A stretch of DNA of 64,000 nt from Chlamydoabsidia padenii. Taxonomy: Eukaryota; Mucoromycota; Mucoromycetes; Mucorales; Cunninghamellaceae. Made by a program: the position numbers and the translations under genes. The stretch spans positions 124,001-188,000 of the forward strand of contig JAIWND010000038.1 in the NCBI GenBank assembly GCA_025330725.1, in the 5' to 3' direction. Position 1 is the stretch's first letter, and each line of letters begins with the position of its first letter. Of this stretch, positions 49,349 to 61,684 are shown piece by piece. Under the pieces are notes generated by a model. That model had not been told where the DNA came from, searched no databases, and was given only the letters and a program-made list of their open reading frames with translations.

Positions 49349-51629
49349 CTACGGTTGTTTAGAGGAGGAGGAAGCTGTGGCCGAGGAAGACGAAGAAGAA
49401 GGCGGTGTATGTACCCGCATAGGATGATCATCCATTTCACAAATCACATCCTGACCTTCTTGACGTTCATCACGCAACTTTGCTTGGGTCTTTTGATACA
49501 GATCGCCGCCAGTAGGTTCAATGATTTCATGCATTCGAATGGCGCCAAGGTCTTTTTGTTGATGATAATCCAGCATCACAGGTTCTTCAATCAGATCAGG
49601 CACACCTTTGATCACCGTACGGTCATTGGTCATGATGAGTTTCTTGATACCTTTGAATGGATTCTTGGCCTTCTTTTCAGTATGTTTGGTTTCCACTTTT
49701 GCGATCGAGTTGTCTTCTTCTTCGCTACTACATTGTGATGCCCGTTCTTGTTGTTCTTGTCGTTGTTGTTGCAACTGTTGTTCTTCGACAAAGGGAAGGT
49801 AGGCATAGGCACGTTCACCCATTTCAGACCAGTCGGTACCCAACACCTCTGCTTCATCGTCCAGACGCAGTTTGAGAAAAGGCACCCAGTTGATCACGAG
49901 CAAGATCAAATAAGTGACGACAAAAGACCAGCCAGACACTGCCACAATTCCCAAGAGTTGAATAGGTACTTGCATCCAATTGCCATCGAGCCAGCCACCT
50001 TTTTGCATTTCCGCTACGGGTGTATTGTCAGGGTAACCGAGGGCAATCACCGATTGTTGGGCAAAGATCCCCGTGAGCACCAAACCCACGAGACCACCGA
50101 TATAATGTACGGCAAACACATCCAGAGCGTCGTCGAATCGATACTTGTGCTTGTAGTTGAGAGCAATGTTGCAGATGGAGGAGCCAAAGAAACCAAATGC
50201 CAGGGCGCTACTGGGGCTGACAAAGCCAGAACCTGGGGTCACCGTCGCCAGACCCGCTACTGCACCTGTACAGAGTCCAATGATACTCCATTTGCGCGCA
50301 TGTCGATAGTCCATTAGCACCCAGACAACACCGCCCACACAGCCAGCAAGATGAGTACATACCAACGAGTTGACACTTCGAGCATTCGCGGCAAATGCGC
50401 TACCAGCATTGAATGCAAACCAACCTAAAAGAGGACCTGTGAGCTTTTTTTTTTTTAATATTACTTTTGACTTACCAAACCACATCAATGCAAGACCAAG
50501 AAAAACAAATGATACGTTGTGTGGTGTGTTGACATTTTCATCGTAATCGCGGCGTTTTCCTAACACCATGGCATAGGCTACTGCTGCTAAACCACTTGAG
50601 CAATGTACCGTGATTCCTCTTCAGTAACCAGAAGAGTAAAGTTTAGTATTTAGCAAGTTTTTTTTTTCTTGCGTGGAGAGTTCTTACCCAGCAAAGTCCA
50701 TCACACCCATAATGGCAAGCCAACCATTAGGGTTCCATGTCCAGCATGTAACAATATCTATATGTAATTAAAAAAAAAAGAAAGAAAGGCGGTTAGCAAA
50801 AGAAAAGAAAGAAAAACAGTTTAAACCCCGATAGTGAAAAGTCTAATTTACCATAAACAAGTGTAGTCCAAACAAAAATGAAGATCACAGCCGGTCCTAG
50901 CTAAAAAAAGTAAAAAAAAAGAAATATAGCATAAGAATCAAACCTTGATGAAGATTTACAAGTCGTCGAGCTACTTACAGACATGCGTTCAGCAGCCGAT
51001 CCGAAAGCCAAAGCTAAAAAAAGATAAGCGATCCGACAAAAACGATTGGTTAGCGGGGTTTGAATAATGATCGAGGTTTCCGAGGAAACGGTGGGTTACC
51101 CATGGAATTTTACCTGGTGTGATACATGCAAACATGGCTTGGAAGACAAAGTAAGCAGATGAAGGAATGGTATGACTGGGGTATAACGGGGCAGATCCGA
51201 CGTTGCGTAATAAAAAGAGAGCTATAAGAGAAAAAAAAAAGATTCAGGATCTATAGCATGTAATGAGATGGGTGTTTCTTACATGAATCACCGATAAATG
51301 GACTGGCAGTGGCCGAGAAAGTCAATGAGTAACCAATCAAGTACCACTATATAAAAGAAAATGAGTGTGATGTTTTGATTGATGACAGTTATATATTTTT
51401 ACCTGGATGGAAACAACTCCAACAGAGAGTAAACAAAGATACATTAACGACAAGGCATTTTTGGCTCGAGCCAGACCTGCATAAAAGAACCCAAGTGCAG
51501 GGCACTAGAGTGGTGTGTAAGGTTCGAGTTGATCTAGTTCCTTTTTTTGTTACCTACCATCAAAAATACAAAACAAGCACACACCATGACCCAGGCGGTG
51601 TCACCTTTATCAATCACTGCGTCAACCAT
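49349..51629 (-). CDS. Ammonium transporter (Amt/Mep family)
   Basis: Nine exons (51629-51558, 51504-51403, 51346-51283, 51221-51114, 51013-50979, 50900-50852, 50757-50688, 50618-50476, 50436-49349) give 576 residues. Family landmarks are DTAWVMVCACFVFLMCPALGFFYAGL, FGSAAERM, DFAGGITVHCSSG with the first pore His, GWFAFNAGSAFAAN, and the second pore His in DVFAVHYIGG. Eleven membrane spans are expected in the plasma membrane, importing ammonium. After the last span the C-terminal tail is long, about 165 residues, Gln- and Ser-rich, and much longer than in bacterial Amt; it may be regulatory. The mapped stop at 49351-49349 follows SSSSKQP. Confidence 0.93.
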
Positions 51630-52683
51630 TTCAACAGTATAATGTAAGAGATGGAAAGTAAAAGAGGTATAAAAAAAAAGGAGCAAGTGAAATATATACA
51701 AAAGTGAAAGAGAGATAATGATAATGATAATGATGATGAATCAAATAATAAAGCGGAAAGATAAGGGTAACCTTCCACCGTACTGATAAGGGAAAATCGA
51801 TGATATCTCAAACCAGTAAAAAGTTAGTACTTTTCATCGTCGGATGTTCAGATCCCGTCCCAAAGTCCGATCTACCTCCCCATTGAAGGGATTTCTATCG
51901 GGGGAGGGTTTTCATACAATAGAATGGATGAAGGCAGATCTCATCTCCATTGACAATGATTTAAAAAGATGATCTTTTTATATATGTGTGCTCTTTTTCT
52001 ATCATGGATGCATATGGACCCGATGCATATAGGAGAGATTCAATGTAAATAAAAGTTTATTGTGGGGGCATAAAGTTTCATGATCTCTCCCTCCCCTTAT
52101 TAAGAGTCATCACATCCTAAAAAAAGAAAACCTGATGAGATCATGCCTTACTCTCGGATCATCAGTGACTTGGATACTACTTTCAACATGAGGATCCTGT
52201 GTGTAATATTGGCTATATGTATATTGGGATTTTACACCCCGCCCAGTCGTGTTCCCTTCCATTCGGGTGAACTATGTACGTCATGAAAATCACGAGCAAT
52301 GAGAGCCTCTTCACATGAAACCACTTGTTGAATCTTTGGAATCATACACATCACAAATCAACTTGTCTCATCTACATTATATTTTTTAAAACCCGACATT
52401 CATGCACATTGCTTCGAACTCTGCATCTATCTTTGTATTCCAATATGTAAAGGAGATTTACTCCACATGTCTATTTTCAATTTCCAAAATCGAGATCGAG
52501 GCGCATTTGATGATGATAGATTGCTTTTTCTTTTTATTGATTGGATCTACATGGGGTAAAAAAAGAATAGATAATGAAAACAATACATAAGGAATAAGAT
52601 TATAAAGTAACATAATAACATACGAGAATAGGAATGTAAAAGAAAGATAAGATTATAGTAAAAAGTAAGAGTAGATTGTGATA
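51630..52683. other. Intergenic, no supported gene
   Basis: About 1 kb without a recognisable gene. It contains a GGGATTTTACACCCCGCC stretch near 52228 and AAAACCCGACATTCATGCAC near 52388, both variants of the recurrent motif. Confidence 0.5.
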
Positions 52684-54140
52684 TTATGAGGGAATAAGAT
52701 GAATTTTTGATGATTTCGACCGTCCGTCATCCATTGCAAAAGTCTCATGCATGACCAGACCAGCCTGATCCACCTCGGTAGCAAACATTGGTTTCATCAA
52801 CGGGTCTTTTTTCTGGAACGGATCGAGAGCCCCCAGACTAAGTGTAGGGGCAGTAGTGGACATGGTATTTTTACCACCATTCGACGATGTTTTCATACCA
52901 AAACCGGTTTGTTCGCCTAGTTTGGGATCAACGATCAACGCAATCTCACCTAGCAAGGTTGCACCTGGGCCCCAAAAGTTCCATAACGTCGCCATGCCTA
53001 TACTGCCACTATAGTTCTGTGTCACTTTGTCTCGCATCACCGCATAGGCGAGGAGAAACACCGCATAGCCGGCAAGACAGAGGGCAATAATTGTCATTAA
53101 CGCTTGGATCTAAATTCATGCAAATCGGGGATTGAATATTTTGAACCCTACCCACTCATACTTTTTTTTTTTACCTTGAAGATCCCCAATCGAATGGATT
53201 TATATCGCTCACCTGTAGTGGGGAACCGTGAAAGATGGCTGGTGAGAATATGAACAAGTCGAATGCCGGCGAAAAGAACTGTCAGGGAAAGTGTGAGACA
53301 GTGCATGAACCAGAATCCGTATAATAGGTTGGTGAACGCTTCGGCCGCCTTTAGATTGGAATAGGCAAGTGCTCCCGCGGCAATGGAGCAGATATTATGA
53401 AGAATAACAGGACCCAATATGAAGGAAATACCAATGATATCGACTGTTCTAGGCGATGGTAACCATCCTCGAGTTAAATTCTTATGACTCTTATGTTATG
53501 AAAAAAAGGGGAGGTGAGTTTGCGGGATGTGAATTTGTAGTTGGGGAGTCTTTTTTTTTGCATACATACTTCTGAAAGAGTTTGAGCAATGCCTAAAAGA
53601 TAAAGAGCACATGCCGCATACCCAAAATGCCAAGAAAACTCAAACATGAAGGATCTTGCTAGTACATTGGTAGGATCATGATTAATGACAAGCAAGACGG
53701 CGGTGATCATTCGTACTATGTCGGGATTTGAAATGTTTTAACTTTAGGGTTCCTTCTTTGTTGGCACCGACTTACTGGTATTGAAAATAGTGATAAAAAA
53801 GACAAGGCAATCGATAGGTTTAGGTCGTAAGAACCCTCGGTCGGATCCCGTTTCAAATAATCGATGTCCTTTTCGAAAGTATCTGTCAGCCGATAACCCA
53901 ATGCCTAATTCATTTGAAACGATCAGAAAACATAAATTAGAGGTAGGTGCTTTTTTCTTTTTTACCAATAAGAATGACTAGTATAGAGAGACCAATAAAG
54001 GCCAAATACATGACACTGAGGGCAAACCCTTCAACACAATCAGACACAGTGAGTCTGAAATCACAATGACAAATCCCGTCGATACATTGCCGCATTAACG
54101 TTCGTTCGTTTGGATCTTTCGGAAAGTAGGCATCGCTCAT
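52684..54140 (-). CDS. Multi-pass membrane protein A of a tandem pair
   Basis: Five exons (54140-53966, 53904-53776, 53715-53570, 53489-53175, 53109-52684) give 396 residues; I do not recognise a named family. A short N-terminal domain has four Cys in C...DGICHCDFRLTVSDC (19, 24, 26, 35) and is followed by about seven hydrophobic segments, e.g. LAFIGLSILVILIG, FGYAACALYLLGIAQ and LWNFWGPGATLLG. The C-terminal tail of about 90 residues is hydrophilic. The gene at 54900-56465 encodes a protein of the same length with the same Cys spacing and shared motifs KPKPIDCL, ALYLLGIAQTL and SHK. A receptor-like topology is possible but not shown. Confidence 0.75.
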
Positions 54141-54899
54141 CGTTAGTGGAAGGGAAAAAAAAAAAAAAAGAACAAAAATGAAATGACCAACCCCATCAGT
54201 TTATCATCTTTGACGGGGAGAACAGAAAAAAAGAAAGTTTGATTATTGTACGCTGCAACTCTATTTTCTGTGTCACCTTGAAGAAGAGTGAGAAAAGACA
54301 GATAATCGCCTGGTATCCGATCTGTCAAAAAAAAGACATACATATATATGATATCATGCCATGTATGGTCAATTCCCATCTCCTTCTTCACTTGAGAAAG
54401 TGACAAGAAGATCATCCATGGAAAACATTTAGTGGTTAGATAAAGAGAAGAATACAATGTACACGCTAAGAACAAGGTGGGATAGCACCAGTTTTGCACT
54501 AGTGTCTTTTTTGATTTCTCTCTTGATCTGCTTCGTACCTTTTTCCTAAAAGGGAAGTTTGTGTCATTTAATTTCTACAGTATCACTTTTAATTTCATTC
54601 TTTTTTAACTTGCTACTATGGGTTATTACATAAAACAAACAAAGAACGTATACTCACCCTTATTTATTCACCTCATACCATTTCACTGCTTTATCTTTTA
54701 ACGAAAATCAACATGAAACAAGCATATGGTGAAGTGGGCCCTGAAAGCGGGGTAAAAACAATGACGGAGATTCAATCCGAAGATCCTTTTTTTCCCAACA
54801 AAAATTTAATTAATAAGTGAAAAAGGGATTTCCGATGAAGGGAAGATGCAAGTTTATTAAATGGGTATCAAGATTAAAATGAGGGAGCTAGGCTTTGTT

Positions 54900-56465
54900 T
54901 CAAGGGCTTGGGATGAGATTACTTCGAGATAACTGTAGAGGTATGTCATTCACCTCATCATCATCACCATCATCATCTTCAGTATGATGATATATATGGT
55001 AGTGATCGGGTTTAGGAGGGCAATTGGCCTTGATTTTCTCTAACCTGTTCAAAGCATCGGCACTAAGTACATCTTGAATATCAGTGGATGCAGTACTGGT
55101 ACTCTGATTAGAAGAGGATGTATTCCCATTCGACTGGGGTAATCCGAGAGTAGGTTTATCGTCAATATGAGGACTACATAACAAGATGGGAATGTTAAAA
55201 AAGCGAATCGTTTTTCTTCTTCTTCTATTACTTACTTTGTTATAACGGCAAGACAAGCAAAACAAGAAGCTACAGGACCTAAAAAGTTCCAAATGGTACA
55301 AAGTGCATAACTTCCCCTGGTATTACGAATAATCTGATCTCGTAAGATCCCATACAGCAGCAGGAACACGGCGAACCCCGCCAGGGCTAAAACTAGAACG
55401 GCCACCAAACTCCGGATCTTGAACAGGCCAGCCTGAATCTTCTGTTCCTGAGCCGCCGAGGTTTTGAATTTCTTGAGATGGGATTGTAATAGCCAGACAA
55501 GACGGATGCCGGTATATAGTACCGCACTGGCTAATAAACCACAATGGAGGAACCAAAACACATAGAGTAATCGGATAAAGATCTCTGCCATGGCGAGGTG
55601 TGAGGTGCCCAGAATCCCTGATGCGATGGAACACACATTATTGACAAGAAATGGTAAAAAAAGAAAGGTGAGCCCGATGACATCGACTGTTTTTGTTGAT
55701 GGTAACCATTGTCTCGCTGTTGATTTGTGGCTCTAATATTGATATAAAAAAAATTTAATATCTGAGTTTGAGGATTAAGGTTTTTTTAAAACCCGATCCC
55801 CCCTTTTTTTTTCTTACATCTGCCAGTGTCTGTGCAATGCCGAGTAAATAAAGTGCACAAGCACCATACCCCTAGTAATCAACAAAAAAGAAGGATGAGC
55901 GAGGAAAGACAGGAGGGGGAAAACATACAAACTGCCAGGGAAATTCAAAAATGACTTGAACAAAAAGTTAGTCGGAATAATGGATGATTTCATTGTCGCT
56001 TGCACACACTTACAAGATCTTGCCAGTATATTGGTTCGTGAAACATCTGCCACGAGTATAATACCTGTCAACATCCGCACTGTTATATATGTATATATAA
56101 AGGTCAAAAAGGAAGAAGGAAGGAAAAAAGACACTTACATAGATTGAAAATAGTCAGAAAGAACATTAAGCAATCGATGGGTTTTGGCTTCAGTAACGAC
56201 GCCGAGTTTAAATCGAATAACCGTTGACCTTTATAAAAGAAACGATGAAGGAATATACCAAAAGCTAATACATGTTTTGATGAGAAGAAGTGAAGATATA
56301 TTGGTTTGTATGCTTACAGAAAACAGAGACCACGGCAGAAAAGATGATCATGACAAGATAGATGGTTCTCAACCCGGCCGAGTCCACACAATCATAAATC
56401 GTCAGTCGAAAATCACAATAACAGGTCCCGTCTCGACATAGATGGGTCAACGAACGCACGTCCAT
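54900..56465 (-). CDS. Multi-pass membrane protein B of a tandem pair
   Basis: Seven exons (56465-56318, 56264-56139, 56079-56014, 55954-55929, 55871-55818, 55732-55236, 55173-54900) give 396 residues. It is a paralog of the adjacent gene at 52684-54140. The Cys pattern C...DGTCYCDFRLTIYDC (10, 15, 17, 26) is the same, as are KGQRLFD, KPKPIDCLMFFLTIFN, FEFPWQFGYGACALYLLGIAQTL, SHKSTARQWLPS and IWNFLGP. Introns 1 and 2 fall at the same phase as in the paralog; one paralog exon is split here into three (56079-56014, 55954-55929, 55871-55818). The tail is acidic and His-rich. Function is unknown; probable surface or endomembrane protein with about seven spans. Confidence 0.75.
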
Positions 56466-56891
56466 TTCAGCTGATAGGAAAGAGAAAGGAGGAAAAAGGA
56501 AAAAAATAAAAAGAGAGAACATCGTTAATAAAACGCTCATATGTACTACCCAAACAAGCCAGTACTCCGCTATACTGGGAACTCCATTAGGTTAGTTCTA
56601 TAAAAACAAACTTTGTTACACACCTATACATTCGAAAGCAATCCAGGGAAAAACTTATGGTATATCATAAAGAACTCCTGGCGCTATCTTTGTTGGAACG
56701 AGTTGTAAATAAAAAGTTAATGATGTGGTACGTACTATATGAACACTGTCCATTCAAAAGATCATCTTATCATTGGCATCTCGTTTTACGCGGAGATGGG
56801 CGCAAGACACAAATGGATCGCTCATCCATTCATGCGTTTTCAAATCCCGACGGTGATTCATTTGGCCTTTATGCAAACGTATTATCTTCCT

Positions 56892-57124
56892 GGGAATGCT
56901 AGGCGCATGGGACTTGGTAAGAGCACTACTTGCTCAGTTGTTAACGGATGCTAATGATTAAAGTGGTGATGTCGACACTATGGCATATTTCCAACATACT
57001 TTACCGCAAAAGCCAAGCTCCAAGATCCTTGTGTCAGTATGTTCAGATTTGCAATGACTTTTTGATTTTTTTCTAGACGGGAGGAATCTTCATTTACCAA
57101 AATTCCGTGCGCCTAACTATTCCC
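56892..57124. mobile_element. MITE-like element, single unit
   Basis: A 233-base unit with terminal inverted repeats: GGGAATGCTAGGCGCATGGG at one end and, reversed, GGGAATAGTTAGGCGCACGG at the other. The internal words ACGGATGCTAATGATTAAAGTGG-like and CTTTACCGCAAAAGCCAAGC are shared with the composite copy at 4482-4987. No coding capacity. Confidence 0.65.
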
Positions 57125-57384
57125 TATCTTCCTTTTATTGTTCGGGTGCTTTCTTGTCATTGACATTTATATTCGTCAAATGATATAGTGTTTTAATATA
57201 CGACTGACCAAAGTTATACTATAAAACAATATAGTTAACCATCACTCTTCTTTTGGAGGGGGGACTTTATATCAAAGGTTATATTATAATCTATATCATA
57301 ATGATAAAAGAGTAGACAAGTAAAAAAAAAAAAAAGATTGTTTATTGATCAAATAAAATTAGTACAGTATATTTATATATATAT

Positions 57385-59883
57385 CTAAAGAGTAACAGTA
57401 CGGTAGCTTCGCCAAGTCTTATAATCCAGCAGAGCATAAAAATCCAAGAGTTCAACCCAGTCGACATACGACTTGACCACTCCACGAGACTTGAGGACTT
57501 GATTAGCATAAGCGACCAACCCCAACCCAATACCCCGGCCACGATGATCACAAGATACCCCCACACAAGCCATGCCTCCACTATGTGATTCCCCAAACAT
57601 CTTGGTCCAGATCAGATCGGCACGTTGAGGATGCGACACATGAGTGGTATAAATAATCGTGGTACCAAGAATCATGCCATTTTGATCATCTTGTCGCGCC
57701 ACCAGTACATCTTGATAATCACCGAGATCGAGATGATGACGATAGGTCGAATACCAGTAAGGAAAGTGGGTGCGTTGGAATGCCTCGAGTTGTGGGCGGT
57801 CGTGAGGCACCAGTCGGCCAAACCAGATACGTTCGCGCTTCATACGTTGAGATAATCGATCGGGCATGCCTTGATATGTTGTCAGATCACCCATGAGATC
57901 ATGTACTTGAGTGGGTGCCACGTTCCAGCGGCGTTTAATGAAAAAGGGCGCAAATCGTTCGTGTGTCGCAGGCAAGCCCGGGAAGAACCGTGGGTACGTC
58001 GAGCCCAATCGTAATGTCGTAGTATGATTTGATCGGAGGTGAGCGAGAGCCGTATCGTGTAATTGAGACCCGATGCCTTGGTTCCGATAGGCGGGATCCA
58101 CCATCAAGAGAGCCAATTGTCCATGAGTGCCATCGTCTTCTTGTCGAATCATCGTCGCTGCAAAACCCACCACCTTGTTATCTTGTCGTGCCACGAAATG
58201 GACCGGGTTTGTATGAGGATTCGTGAGGACTTTATCTACTTGTTCCTTGTCCAATGGCCAGTCCTCACCAAATACGTGATCCCACAGAGCCACTACTTGA
58301 TCGAGATCTCTTGCTTTATCGTAAGACTGGGACGGAATCGTCACGGGTAATTTACTTTGCGCCGTGATTTCACCAAAGAGGACCTTGACCGCCGCTTCAT
58401 GAGCAGGTGGAGTGTATTCGTACGTAACCAAATAAGTGCCAATGTCAGGGAATACCATCAAGTCATAAGGATTGATCACCGCCGTCACCACCAATTTATC
58501 ACCAGCCAAACAATGGACACGTTGGACGAGATCGGCTTGGAAGGGGTGAAGATTTGCATTCGCGGTGCCGATAATCACATAGGTAGCCTGCTTGATTTGA
58601 TCTTGGTCCAATGGTGTCTTGTCGTCGAATACCACATAATCGGTATTAGCATGTCGGCGTAAGAGTGATTCGTAAAACGAGTGGAATGGATCAGGTTCAG
58701 AATCAATGGCAAGAGTCAGAGGAACATGGGCAGCCAAAAAGAGGATTTTCTGGTGATTGTCGGTAAGATTCAATGGCAAGATCTCGTTACGCACCAAAGT
58801 AGGTACGGCATCGTACAATCGGTTGCAGAGTGCTTGATGTTCAGGGCACCCAATAATTGCCAGATCGTCCTCCTTGTCTTGCCATCGCAGGTACTTGTCC
58901 TTGAGTTTAGCCACCCGATCGAGAGAACGCACCAAAGCATCACCATCCAACTTATCATCATCCAGTGCTTGTTGAATACGAGCAAATGCATCCAGTTGGA
59001 ATTCCGCAGTATGAGAGATCATCACCATATCATTGCCTGCTTGTAAAGCCATCACCGCACCCAGTCCACAGCCCACAGTTTCCTTGATCGCATCCATTTC
59101 CAAACAATCCGTGATAATCACACCATCATATCCCATTTGTTGTCGCAACAGATCATGTACCACCGAGCGGCCCAGACTGGCTGATGAGGGGGTGAGTTGA
59201 GGAAGTGCCATATGGCCCACCATGATCGAGTCCGCACCACCTTGGACAGCGTGTTGGAAGGGAACCAGTTCGACTTGGTTCAATTGAGCCAAAGATTTAT
59301 CAATCACAGGTACACCGAGATGAGAATCCGTGGCAGTATCACCATGACCGGGGAAATGCTTGACACTGGTTGCCACCTGACCGTCTTGGTACCCTTTGAC
59401 TTGAGCCATGCCGAGGGATGCTACCAGATGAGGATCTTGACCATACGAGCGTACACCAATCACAGGGTTCAGGGCATTGTTGTTCACATCCATCACCGGT
59501 GCTAAATTCCATTGGATTCCCAGGGCTCGTAGTTCCCGTGCCGTTGCCGATGCCACCAGGGTCGCCGCTTCTTTGTCACCCATGGCCCCCAACGCCATAT
59601 TGCCAGGAAGATAAGTGCCGCTACTACCTAATCGTCGCACCACACCGTTTTCTTGATCCACTGCAATAAATAAAGGTCGTTCATGTCCAGCATCTTGGGC
59701 AGCTTGTTGTAATTGTTGGGTGAGACGTCGCACTTGGGCTGGAGTATCAATGTTGCGTGAGAAGAGAATGATGGAGCCAAGATGATAGTGCTTGATAAGA
59801 TGAAGGATTTCAGGAGTAGGTTCAAGGCCATGGAACCCACACATTAGTAACTGGCCCAATTGTTGTTGTTGTAACTTGGTCAT
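57385..59883 (-). CDS. GH3 beta-N-acetylglucosaminidase fused to tandem GNAT domains
   Basis: Intronless, 832 residues. Residues 1 to about 340 form a NagZ-type GH3 barrel, with VDQENGVVRRL, KHFPGHGDTATDSH (the Asp186/His188 general acid-base pair of this subfamily) and VIITDCLEMD (nucleophile Asp259). A GH3 second domain runs to about 540. Two acetyltransferase-like folds follow, each with an acetyl-CoA loop: DPAYRNQGIGSQL (about 650) and DHRGRGIGLGL (about 775). This order matches the characterised Rhizomucor enzyme. It releases terminal GlcNAc from chitin oligomers; the GNAT part may acetylate an amino sugar. There is no signal peptide, so it is probably cytosolic. The ATG at 59883 is preferred to 59991, which would add a Ser/Pro/Lys-rich leader. 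Confidence 0.93.
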   Translation of the reverse strand: MTKLQQQQLGQLLMCGFHGLEPTPEILHLIKHYHLGSIILFSRNIDTPAQVRRLTQQLQQAAQDAGHERPLFIAVDQENGVVRRLGSSGTYLPGNMALGAMGDKEAATLVASATARELRALGIQWNLAPVMDVNNNALNPVIGVRSYGQDPHLVASLGMAQVKGYQDGQVATSVKHFPGHGDTATDSHLGVPVIDKSLAQLNQVELVPFQHAVQGGADSIMVGHMALPQLTPSSASLGRSVVHDLLRQQMGYDGVIITDCLEMDAIKETVGCGLGAVMALQAGNDMVMISHTAEFQLDAFARIQQALDDDKLDGDALVRSLDRVAKLKDKYLRWQDKEDDLAIIGCPEHQALCNRLYDAVPTLVRNEILPLNLTDNHQKILFLAAHVPLTLAIDSEPDPFHSFYESLLRRHANTDYVVFDDKTPLDQDQIKQATYVIIGTANANLHPFQADLVQRVHCLAGDKLVVTAVINPYDLMVFPDIGTYLVTYEYTPPAHEAAVKVLFGEITAQSKLPVTIPSQSYDKARDLDQVVALWDHVFGEDWPLDKEQVDKVLTNPHTNPVHFVARQDNKVVGFAATMIRQEDDGTHGQLALLMVDPAYRNQGIGSQLHDTALAHLRSNHTTTLRLGSTYPRFFPGLPATHERFAPFFIKRRWNVAPTQVHDLMGDLTTYQGMPDRLSQRMKRERIWFGRLVPHDRPQLEAFQRTHFPYWYSTYRHHLDLGDYQDVLVARQDDQNGMILGTTIIYTTHVSHPQRADLIWTKMFGESHSGGMACVGVSCDHRGRGIGLGLVAYANQVLKSRGVVKSYVDWVELLDFYALLDYKTWRSYRTVTL

Positions 59884-60370
59884 GATAAAAAGTGGTGCCA
59901 AAAGATGTGAGAAAGAAAGAGTTGAAAAAGGAAGAGAGAGAGAGGGTGGGGATTTTTTCTTTTTCTTTTCTGGAGTCGTTGTCTTTTTCAAATCCCGCTT
60001 TCGAACCTTATTTTATTCTTACCTGGACCCTGACAAAGCACGAATGTATCCTTTCCCTTCAGTCAAAGAACAACATGACACTTACTTTTTCAAGAATAAT
60101 AATGATATCCAACTTGATTTTTTTTTATTTTCACCATGATTACTTTTTAAAAAAGAATAAAGAGTCATTCTAGATTCCCCTCCGAAAAGTCGGAAAAAGG
60201 GACCATCTCCACATCGGAGACTATTCACAAGACCCGGGGTAAAAATAAAAAAATAAAAAGCTTATGTCAGCGACACATTCATCACCAATTATATAAAAGA
60301 ATTGAGGGAGTGGATACCCATAGTTTATTTAAAATCTATTACACTATGTTTATATATACTATAACTACAA

Positions 60371-61195
60371 TTAAGGATCGGCCAAGAGGACATGGGCTAA
60401 TTTCTTGCGAGTATGTGCTGACCTGGTTTGATCTTCCATCAATCTGGTGACTTGTTGTTGTAAAGTGTCGATTTGATTTGTCATGGTAGTAATTTGAGTT
60501 TGTAAATCATTGACAGTGGTTGAGAGTTGTTCACAAGAAGGACAAGTCGTCGGTCCAGCCGTCGTCGTCGTTGTTACTATCAAGGGTGAAGAAGGTAAAG
60601 GTGGAGTGGATGTAGTGGATGCCAATTCATCTTCTTCATTATCATCTTCTGGTTTTGTCGTATCGTCGTCGTCGTCTTCTTCTTCTTCATTATCGTCTTC
60701 ATCCATATCATCTTCTAGATCACTAGTATCATCATCAATATCGTCGTCTTCATCATCGTCTTCTTCATCATCTTCTTCTTGTTGTTCCCTTTTGTTATCC
60801 ACCAAGAGTAAACTAGTAGATGATTCACCACGCATCCGTTTCCTTGATCCAGCCATGAGAATAGGTCGATCGGTGGTTGATTCAGGATTAGACAAGATAC
60901 GCCGCCTTTTCCGTTTTGTCGAACAAGTGTCGTCTTCTCGTCGTTTTTGATAATTACCCATCAATAAGCATCCAGAGTACTTTTTTTCATTTTCCGAATG
61001 GAAATCAAAAGGTGTGCCCATCAAATAATCGAAAAAGTAGTCGATTTTGTATTTATGCATCCATCGTTTCACCCGTTGTGCGAATTGAGGTCGACCGAGC
61101 ATATCAGATAAACCCAATTGACCTACCAATTGAGACCAATTCTTGATCTAATCCATAAAATAATAATAAAAAGATGAGTAATGTCATGTATATTA

Positions 61196-61226
<31 letters not shown>

Positions 61227-61650
61227 TACCTGTCTGTTGTGTAACTTGTTGACAAGAACAAAGATATCCCAAGTGGTATAAGATAGATCGCCAGTCCGTG
61301 GTACAGAGGAGAATTTGCGTCGAATATACATCAAACCTTCAATACCATCACCAATACTATCAGAATCATAATGTAGTATGAATTGAATATACCCATCTTC
61401 AATGTTCTCCGCCGTCACGTTACTGCCATTGATCGTCATCGGTTGGAGTTTAGATCGTCGTTTTTGGCGTAATAATTCTTCATCCTTTAATCGGACCAAC
61501 GAGTCGTCGTCGTCTTTGGTTGGTGGGCTAGTAAAATCTTGTGGTTGTTGGTGGTGATAAGTTGTGTTGGTATGTGATAATAACGTGACAGGTGAGGAGG
61601 TCGTTGTTGGGAATAATGGTTTGGAAAGTGGATACAAAGTTGGGCTAGTG

Positions 61651-61684
<34 letters not shown>

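Noticed and set aside
53744..53968. Two overlapping frames for exon 2 of membrane protein A
   Set aside because: Only the frame giving KPKPIDCLVFFITIFN matches the paralog and the splice phases; the other is a shadow.
54143..54499. 118-codon hydrophobic frame ending two bases before the start of membrane protein A
   Set aside because: It has no ATG at its beginning (a GTG), ends in a T-tract, and the paralog has no equivalent; probably 5' flanking DNA.
57385..59991. Longer start for the GH3-GNAT enzyme
   Set aside because: The 36 extra residues are Lys/Ser/Pro-rich and the family begins close to the ATG at 59883.
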